DNA of 10,257 nt, taken from assembly GCA_012735335.1 (NCBI GenBank), contig JAAYHO010000183.1, positions 1-10,257 of the forward strand. The letters are read 5' to 3'. This document shows, in pieces, positions 6,706-10,257 of the stretch. The stretch's first letter is position 1, and each line of letters opens with the position of its first letter. Made by a program: the position numbers and the translations under genes. The notes under the pieces were generated by a model. The model made no database searches. It saw only the letters and a list, made by a program, of their open reading frames with translations, and was not told the DNA's origin. Source of the DNA: Gammaproteobacteria bacterium (GTDB taxonomy: Bacteria > Pseudomonadota > Gammaproteobacteria > Pseudomonadales > Pseudomonadaceae).

Positions 6706-7812
6706 GTGATTAAAGTGCTGGTGGTGGATGACTCGGGATTCTTTCGCCGCCGGGTAGCGGAAATCCTCGGGGCCGACCCACAGATCAAGGTGGTCGGTAC
6801 GGCCACCAATGGCCAGGAAGCCGTGGAGCAGACGCTGGCGCTGCACCCCGATGTCATCACCATGGACTACGAAATGCCGGTGATGGATGGCATCACCGCC
6901 GTGCGCCAGATCATGCAGCGCCAACCCACCCCGGTACTGATGTTCTCCTCGCTGACCTACGAAGGTGCCCGGGTCAGCCTGGATGCACTGGACGCCGGAG
7001 CAGCGGACTACCTGCCGAAGAACTTCGAGGATATCTCGCGCAACCCGGACAAGGTGCGGCAGATGCTCTGCGAGCGGGTACATGCACTGGCCCGCAGTAA
7101 CCGCCGCTCCCTGGGCTTCAGCCATACGCCTGCCACCGTCGGCAGCCCGGTCAGCCCGCCACCGTCGGCCCGTGCACCAGCACCGCAGCGTACCCCCAGC
7201 CCGGCACCGGTTGCCGCCGAGCCGGCCAGGCGCAGCCCGGCACCGCGTAAACGCAGCTACAAGCTGGTTGCCATCGGCACCTCCACCGGCGGGCCGGTGG
7301 CCCTGCAGCGGATTCTGACCCGGCTGCCGGCCAACTTCCCGGCGCCCATCCTGCTCATCCAGCACATGCCCGGTGCCTTTACCACCGCCTTTGCCGAGCG
7401 CCTGGACAAGCTCTGCCAGATCACCGTCAAGGAAGCCCAGGACGGCGACACCCTGCGCCCCGGCGTGGCACTGCTGGCCCCCGGCGGCAAGCAGATGATG
7501 ATCGACGGGCGCGGTACAGTGCGTATCCTCCCCGGCGATGAGCGGCTGAATTACAAACCCAGCGTCGACGTCACCTTCGGCTCGGCGGCCCGGGTATTTC
7601 GGGACAAGGTACTGGCCATCGTCCTCACCGGCATGGGCGCGGATGGCCGCGAAGGGGCGCGCATGCTCAAACAGGCTGGCAGCAGCGTCTGGGCCCAGGA
7701 TGAGGCCAGCTGCGTGATCTATGGCATGCCCATGGCCGTGGTCAAGGCCAACCTGGCCGATGGCGTCTATGACCTGGACGAGATTGCCCGGTATCTGGCG
7801 GAGCTGGGCTGA
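6706..7812 (+). CDS. cheB: Chemoreceptor glutamate methylesterase/deamidase CheB
   Basis: CheB removes methyl groups from (and deamidates) chemoreceptor side chains for adaptation, and CheA phosphorylation activates it. The 368-residue protein has an N-terminal receiver domain (1-about 125; acidic pair Asp8/Asp9, phospho-acceptor Asp54 in [14 protein letters not shown]). A Pro/Ala/Ser-rich linker (about 137-183) leads to the methylesterase domain. The catalytic triad is visible as Ser193 in GTSTGGP, His220 in IQHMP and Asp313 in LTGMGADG. Initiation is at GTG 6706, with GGAG at 6696-6699 six bases before it and overlapping the cheA stop. The stop codon overlaps the motC start (TGATG). The partner methyltransferase gene cheR is not in this window; in Pseudomonas it lies elsewhere, next to cheV. 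Confidence 0.96.
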   Translation: MIKVLVVDDSGFFRRRVAEILGADPQIKVVGTATNGQEAVEQTLALHPDVITMDYEMPVMDGITAVRQIMQRQPTPVLMFSSLTYEGARVSLDALDAGAADYLPKNFEDISRNPDKVRQMLCERVHALARSNRRSLGFSHTPATVGSPVSPPPSARAPAPQRTPSPAPVAAEPARRSPAPRKRSYKLVAIGTSTGGPVALQRILTRLPANFPAPILLIQHMPGAFTTAFAERLDKLCQITVKEAQDGDTLRPGVALLAPGGKQMMIDGRGTVRILPGDERLNYKPSVDVTFGSAARVFRDKVLAIVLTGMGADGREGARMLKQAGSSVWAQDEASCVIYGMPMAVVKANLADGVYDLDEIARYLAELG

Positions 7813-8552
7813 TGGACATCCTCAGCATCATCGGTCTGCTGCTGGCAATTGTCGCCATCGTCGGCGGTAATTACCTGGAAGGCGGGCATATCGGTGCGCT
7901 GGTCAACGGCCCGGCGGCGCTGATCGTCATCGGCGGCACTCTGGGTGCGGCCTTCATCCAGACCCCGCTGCCGGTATTCAAACGGGCTCTGGGTATGTTC
8001 GGCTGGGTGTTCCGCTCACCGAAGACCCCGCTGCACGAAGGCATAGGCCAGGTGGTCAACTGGAGCAATATCGCCCGCAAGGAAGGGCTGCTCGGCCTGG
8101 AAACCATAGCCGATATGGAGCCCGACCTGTTTGCCCGCAAGGGCCTGCAACTGCTGGCCGATGGCTGCGAGACCGAAACCCTGCGCAGCATTCTGGAAGT
8201 GGAACTGGTCAACCGGGAGAACCGCGATCTGCGTGCCGCCAGAGTCTACGAAAGCATGGGCGGCTACTCCCCGACCATTGGCATCATCGGTGCGGTCATG
8301 GGCCTGATCCACGTCATGGGCAACCTGGCCGACCCGGCCATGCTCGGCAGCGGCATCGCGGTAGCCTTTGTCGCCACCATCTACGGCGTGGCCCTGGCCA
8401 ACCTGTTTCTGCTGCCGGTGGCAGCCAAGCTCAAAGCCGTGGTGCTGGAGCAGTCGCGCTATCAGGAAATGCTGCTCGAAGGGCTGCTGTCCATCGCCGA
8501 AGGGGAAAACCCACGCTCCATCGAAATGAAGCTCGAAGGCTTCCTGGACTAG
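7812..8552 (+). CDS. motC: Flagellar motor stator protein MotC (MotA/PomA family)
   Basis: MotC is the MotA-type half of one of the two stators of Pseudomonas; with MotD it forms an ion channel that turns the flagellum. The 246-residue protein has four hydrophobic segments: about 2-20, 28-50, 152-171 and 180-203. The conserved prolines of the MotA family appear as Pro154 in GYSPTIGIIGAVMGLI and Pro202. The cytoplasmic loop carries Arg89 and Glu97, eight residues apart like the rotor-contact residues Arg90 and Glu98 of E. coli MotA. GGAG at 7800-7803 lies eight bases before ATG 7812, and the start overlaps the cheB stop. motD follows after three bases. The other stator pair, motAB, is not in the window. 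Confidence 0.95.
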   Translation: MDILSIIGLLLAIVAIVGGNYLEGGHIGALVNGPAALIVIGGTLGAAFIQTPLPVFKRALGMFGWVFRSPKTPLHEGIGQVVNWSNIARKEGLLGLETIADMEPDLFARKGLQLLADGCETETLRSILEVELVNRENRDLRAARVYESMGGYSPTIGIIGAVMGLIHVMGNLADPAMLGSGIAVAFVATIYGVALANLFLLPVAAKLKAVVLEQSRYQEMLLEGLLSIAEGENPRSIEMKLEGFLD

Positions 8553-8555
8553 CCC

Positions 8556-9371
8556 ATGCGCCGTTATCGAGAAGAGGAACATGGCAATAGCGAACGCTGG
8601 ATGGTGTCCTACGCGGACTTCATCACCCTGCTGTTCGCCTTCTTTGTGGTCATGTATTCCATCTCCTCGGTCAACGAAGGTAAGTACAAGGTACTCACCG
8701 AGTCGCTGACCGGTGTGTTCGCACAGAACCCGAAGACCATGGACCCGATTCAGCTGGGCGAGGAAGTCCCCAGGGCACTGCTCGCGCCGATGGACAGCCA
8801 GGGCAGCGCCGCCGGGGGCGGCGAGGGCACCAGCCAGGACCCGCTGGAAACCATCGCCGAGGCCATGCAATCAGCCTTCGGTGAGCTGATCAATGTCGGC
8901 GACCTGCGCGTCCATGCCAACGAACTGTGGATCGAGATCGAGCTCAGCTCCGGCCTGCTGTTCCCCAGCGGTGATGCCCTGCCGCTGGACAGCGCCTTCG
9001 AGCTGGTCGAGCGCATCGCCGATATCCTTGCGCCCTACGACAACCCGGTGCACGTCGAAGGCTTTACCGACAACATCCCGATCCGCTCGCGTCTGTACCC
9101 CACTAACTGGGAGCTGTCCGCAGCCCGGGCCGCCACCGTGGTGCGCATGCTCAGCTCCGGAGGCATAGACGCCGGACGTCTTGCCGCAGTCGGCTATGGA
9201 GAACACCGGCCGATTGCCGATAACAATACTGCAGAGGGGCGTCGCGCCAACCGTCGGGTGGTACTGCTGGTCTCGCGCTATACCGACAAGCGCCACCAGC
9301 ACAGCGACGAAAATCTGCCAGCCATGCGCCAGGCGCGGGCTGAAGCAGGCAATGGAACCGACCCGGGTTGA
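8556..9371 (+). CDS. motD: Flagellar motor stator protein MotD (MotB family)
   Basis: MotD is the MotB-type stator subunit that anchors the MotCD channel to peptidoglycan. The 271-residue protein has a short basic/acidic cytoplasmic N terminus and then one membrane helix, WMVSYADFITLLFAFFVVMY (15-34), with the ion-binding Asp21. A Gly/Ser-rich periplasmic plug/linker follows (about 45-110). The OmpA-like peptidoglycan-binding domain fills about 115-245, with HVEGFTDNIPI (166-176), NWELSAARA (184-192) and GRRANRRVVLLV near the end. A loosely charged tail follows. ATG 8556 is three bases after the motC stop; no good ribosome site is seen, so translational coupling to motC is likely. Whether it carries protons or sodium cannot be read from the sequence. 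Confidence 0.95.
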   Translation: MRRYREEEHGNSERWMVSYADFITLLFAFFVVMYSISSVNEGKYKVLTESLTGVFAQNPKTMDPIQLGEEVPRALLAPMDSQGSAAGGGEGTSQDPLETIAEAMQSAFGELINVGDLRVHANELWIEIELSSGLLFPSGDALPLDSAFELVERIADILAPYDNPVHVEGFTDNIPIRSRLYPTNWELSAARAATVVRMLSSGGIDAGRLAAVGYGEHRPIADNNTAEGRRANRRVVLLVSRYTDKRHQHSDENLPAMRQARAEAGNGTDPG

Positions 9372-9396
9372 ACAGCCGGGCCAGGAACCGGATTAT
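9368..9396 (+). promoter_or_regulatory. Possible weak sigma-70-type promoter before parC
   Basis: TTGAAC (9368-9373) and GATTAT (9391-9396) are each four-of-six matches to the -35 and -10 hexamers with an ideal 17-base spacer. They fall in the short, locally AT-richer gap between motD and parC. The transcript start would be about 30 bases before ATG 9435. This is weak evidence in isolation, and readthrough from the cheA promoter could equally supply parC. Confidence 0.25.
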
Positions 9397-9421
9397 TGAT
9401 AGGGCAGTGAATTGAAGCCCT

Positions 9422-9426
9422 GGGAG
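9422..9426 (+). promoter_or_regulatory. Ribosome binding site deciding the parC start
   Basis: GGGAG lies eight bases before ATG 9435 but only two bases before the in-frame GTG at 9429. The spacing favours the ATG. Confidence 0.6.
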
Positions 9427-9434
9427 CCGTGGCA

Positions 9435-10229
9435 ATGAGAGTGTGGGCAGTGGCCAATCAGAAGGGCGGGGTAGGCAAGACCACCTCCGCCGTAGCGCTT
9501 GCCGGTCTGTTGGCAGACCAGGGCAAGCGTGTGCTGGTGGTTGATCTGGACCCGCACGGCTCCATGACCAGCTACTTCCGCCATGACCCCGACCAGCTGA
9601 CCAACAGCGTCTACAACCTGTTCCAGCATCAGGGCAGGGTGCCGGATGGCCTGGCCGCCGCGCTGCTGCTGAACACCACCCACGAGCTGATCAGCCTGCT
9701 GCCCTCCAGCACCTCGCTGGCCACCCTGGAGCGCCAGTCGGCAGCCCAGGGCGGCTTCGGCCTGGTCGTCTCCCGCGCCCTGCAACAACTGCAGGGCGAG
9801 TTCGACTTCGCCATCATCGACAGCCCGCCACTGCTGGGCGTATCCATGATCAACGCGCTGGCCGCCTGCGAACAGCTGGTGGTGCCGGTACAGACCGAAT
9901 TTCTCGCCCTCAAGGGCCTCGAGCGCATGGTCCACACCCTCGGCATGGTCAACCGCTCGCGCCGTCAGGCCTTGCCCTACACCATAGTACCGACCCTGTT
10001 CGACCGACGCACCCAGGCCTCGCTCAGCACCCTGCGCAAACTGCGCAACGAATACGAAGAACAGTTGTGGCAGGCCTACATCCCGATTGATACCAAACTG
10101 CGCGATGCCAGCCATGCCGGACTGGTCCCTTCGCAACTGGAAGCCAACGCCCGGGGCGTACTGGCCTACCGCGCACTGCTGCGTTACCTGCTGGTGCAGA
10201 GCCTGCCCAAACGCAAGGAAGTGGCCTGA
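9435..10229 (+). CDS. parC: ParA/Soj-like ATPase ParC (chemosensory array positioning)
   Basis: This is a ParA/MinD-family ATPase encoded in the chemotaxis cluster; the P. aeruginosa counterpart is PA1462. In Vibrio the equivalent ParC recruits chemotaxis arrays to the pole through ParP. The 264-residue protein has the deviant Walker A NQKGGVGKTT (8-17; Lys10, Lys15), the A' motif VVDLDPHGS (35-43; Asp37/Asp39) and Walker B FDFAIIDSPP (123-132; Asp129). FDRRTQAS (189-196) is typical of the ParA C-terminal part. The A' motif has His-Gly-Ser where chromosomal ParA usually has Gln-Gly-Asn, which fits the chemotaxis subgroup. No ParB-like gene or parS site is seen nearby, arguing against chromosome partition. 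The start is ATG 9435; a GTG at 9429 would add two residues. A CheW-like partner should follow directly. The symbol is by homology with Vibrio. Confidence 0.85.
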   Translation: MRVWAVANQKGGVGKTTSAVALAGLLADQGKRVLVVDLDPHGSMTSYFRHDPDQLTNSVYNLFQHQGRVPDGLAAALLLNTTHELISLLPSSTSLATLERQSAAQGGFGLVVSRALQQLQGEFDFAIIDSPPLLGVSMINALAACEQLVVPVQTEFLALKGLERMVHTLGMVNRSRRQALPYTIVPTLFDRRTQASLSTLRKLRNEYEEQLWQAYIPIDTKLRDASHAGLVPSQLEANARGVLAYRALLRYLLVQSLPKRKEVA

Positions 10230-10238
10230 GGACAAACC

Positions 10239-10257
10239 ATGAACGACCCACAGCCCC
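10239..10257 (+). CDS. Start of the next gene, probably CheW-like ParP (3' partial)
   Basis: ATG at 10239 opens a frame reading MNDPQP to the end of the window. GAGG at 10228-10231, overlapping the parC stop codon, lies seven bases before it, which is a good ribosome site. Six residues identify nothing by themselves. Gene order in Pseudomonas (PA1462 then PA1463) and in Vibrio predicts a CheW-domain protein, ParP, that links ParC to CheA, followed by cheW. The identity is inferred from context only. Confidence 0.6.

Noticed and set aside
5278-7365. Very long open frame (about 695 codons) on the minus strand across cheA and cheB
   Set aside because: It is antisense to two genes with complete family motifs, and its translation has no recognisable domain. 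Long antisense frames are expected in GC-rich DNA because stop codons are rare opposite such coding sequence.
8109-8116. GCCGATAT in motC as a sigma-28 -10 element
   Set aside because: It is a seven-of-eight match, but the -35 position is GC-rich with no resemblance to TAAA, and it sits in the middle of motC.
9216-9223. Second exact GCCGATAA octamer, in motD, as a sigma-28 promoter for parC
   Set aside because: The sequence at the right -35 distance (9197-9204) matches only about three of eight bases. The octamer encodes conserved OmpA-domain residues and is over 200 bases from parC.
9401-9417. Sigma-54 site before parC (GGGCAG followed by TTGAA)
   Set aside because: The spacing between the GG and the -12 half is one base off and the essential GC is absent (GA instead).
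9435-10229. Chromosome partition gene parA/soj
   Set aside because: The fold is right, but the gene lies between motD and an expected CheW-like gene, no parB or parS is visible, and its A' motif has His-Gly-Ser rather than Gln-Gly-Asn. A chemotaxis role fits better.

Overview
The window is one strand-biased, GC-rich block of flagellar and chemotaxis genes from a gamma-proteobacterium, almost certainly a member of the Pseudomonadaceae. All genes read on the + strand, with overlaps or short gaps. The order flhA-flhF-fleN-fliA-cheY-cheZ-cheA-cheB-motC-motD-parC-(cheW-like/parP) matches the P. aeruginosa PA1452-PA1463 region. Protein motifs (FleN antiactivator, MotCD second stator, CheZ, single-HPt CheA) fit polar-flagellated Pseudomonas. 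A more exact placement (for example a Halopseudomonas/Stutzerimonas-like lineage) cannot be made from this sequence alone.

Layout: 1-308 is the 3' end of flhA (export gate). 332-3272 holds the flagellar placement and transcription genes: flhF (SRP-type GTPase, pole selection), fleN (MinD-like ATPase, flagellar number) and fliA (sigma-28). The 87-bp fliA-cheY gap carries a small hairpin and a strong Shine-Dalgarno (SD) sequence in front of a TTG start. 3360-7812 holds the excitation/adaptation genes cheY, cheZ, cheA and cheB. 7812-9371 is motC-motD, a complete PomAB/MotAB-family stator. 9435-10229 is parC, a ParA/Soj-like ATPase that in related bacteria positions chemosensory arrays. The last 19 bases begin a further gene, expected to be the CheW-like ParP.

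How they work together: FlhF and FleN set the place and number of polar flagella. FliA switches on late genes. CheA phosphorylates CheY and CheB, and CheZ dephosphorylates CheY. MotCD supplies torque. ParC with the downstream coupling-type protein is expected to keep the CheA array at the cell pole. No CheR is present in the window.

The locus is a known type and I found no undescribed system. The points most worth a second look are: an exact sigma-28 -10 octamer with a fair, correctly spaced -35 inside the end of cheZ, well placed to drive cheA and the genes after it; three near-identical acidic helical motifs in CheA where the usual P2 domain should be, which resemble the CheY-binding tail of CheZ and may also be the ParP/ParC array-localisation region; a hairpin before cheY; and weak internal promoter candidates in flhF (sigma-54-like) and before parC (sigma-70-like).
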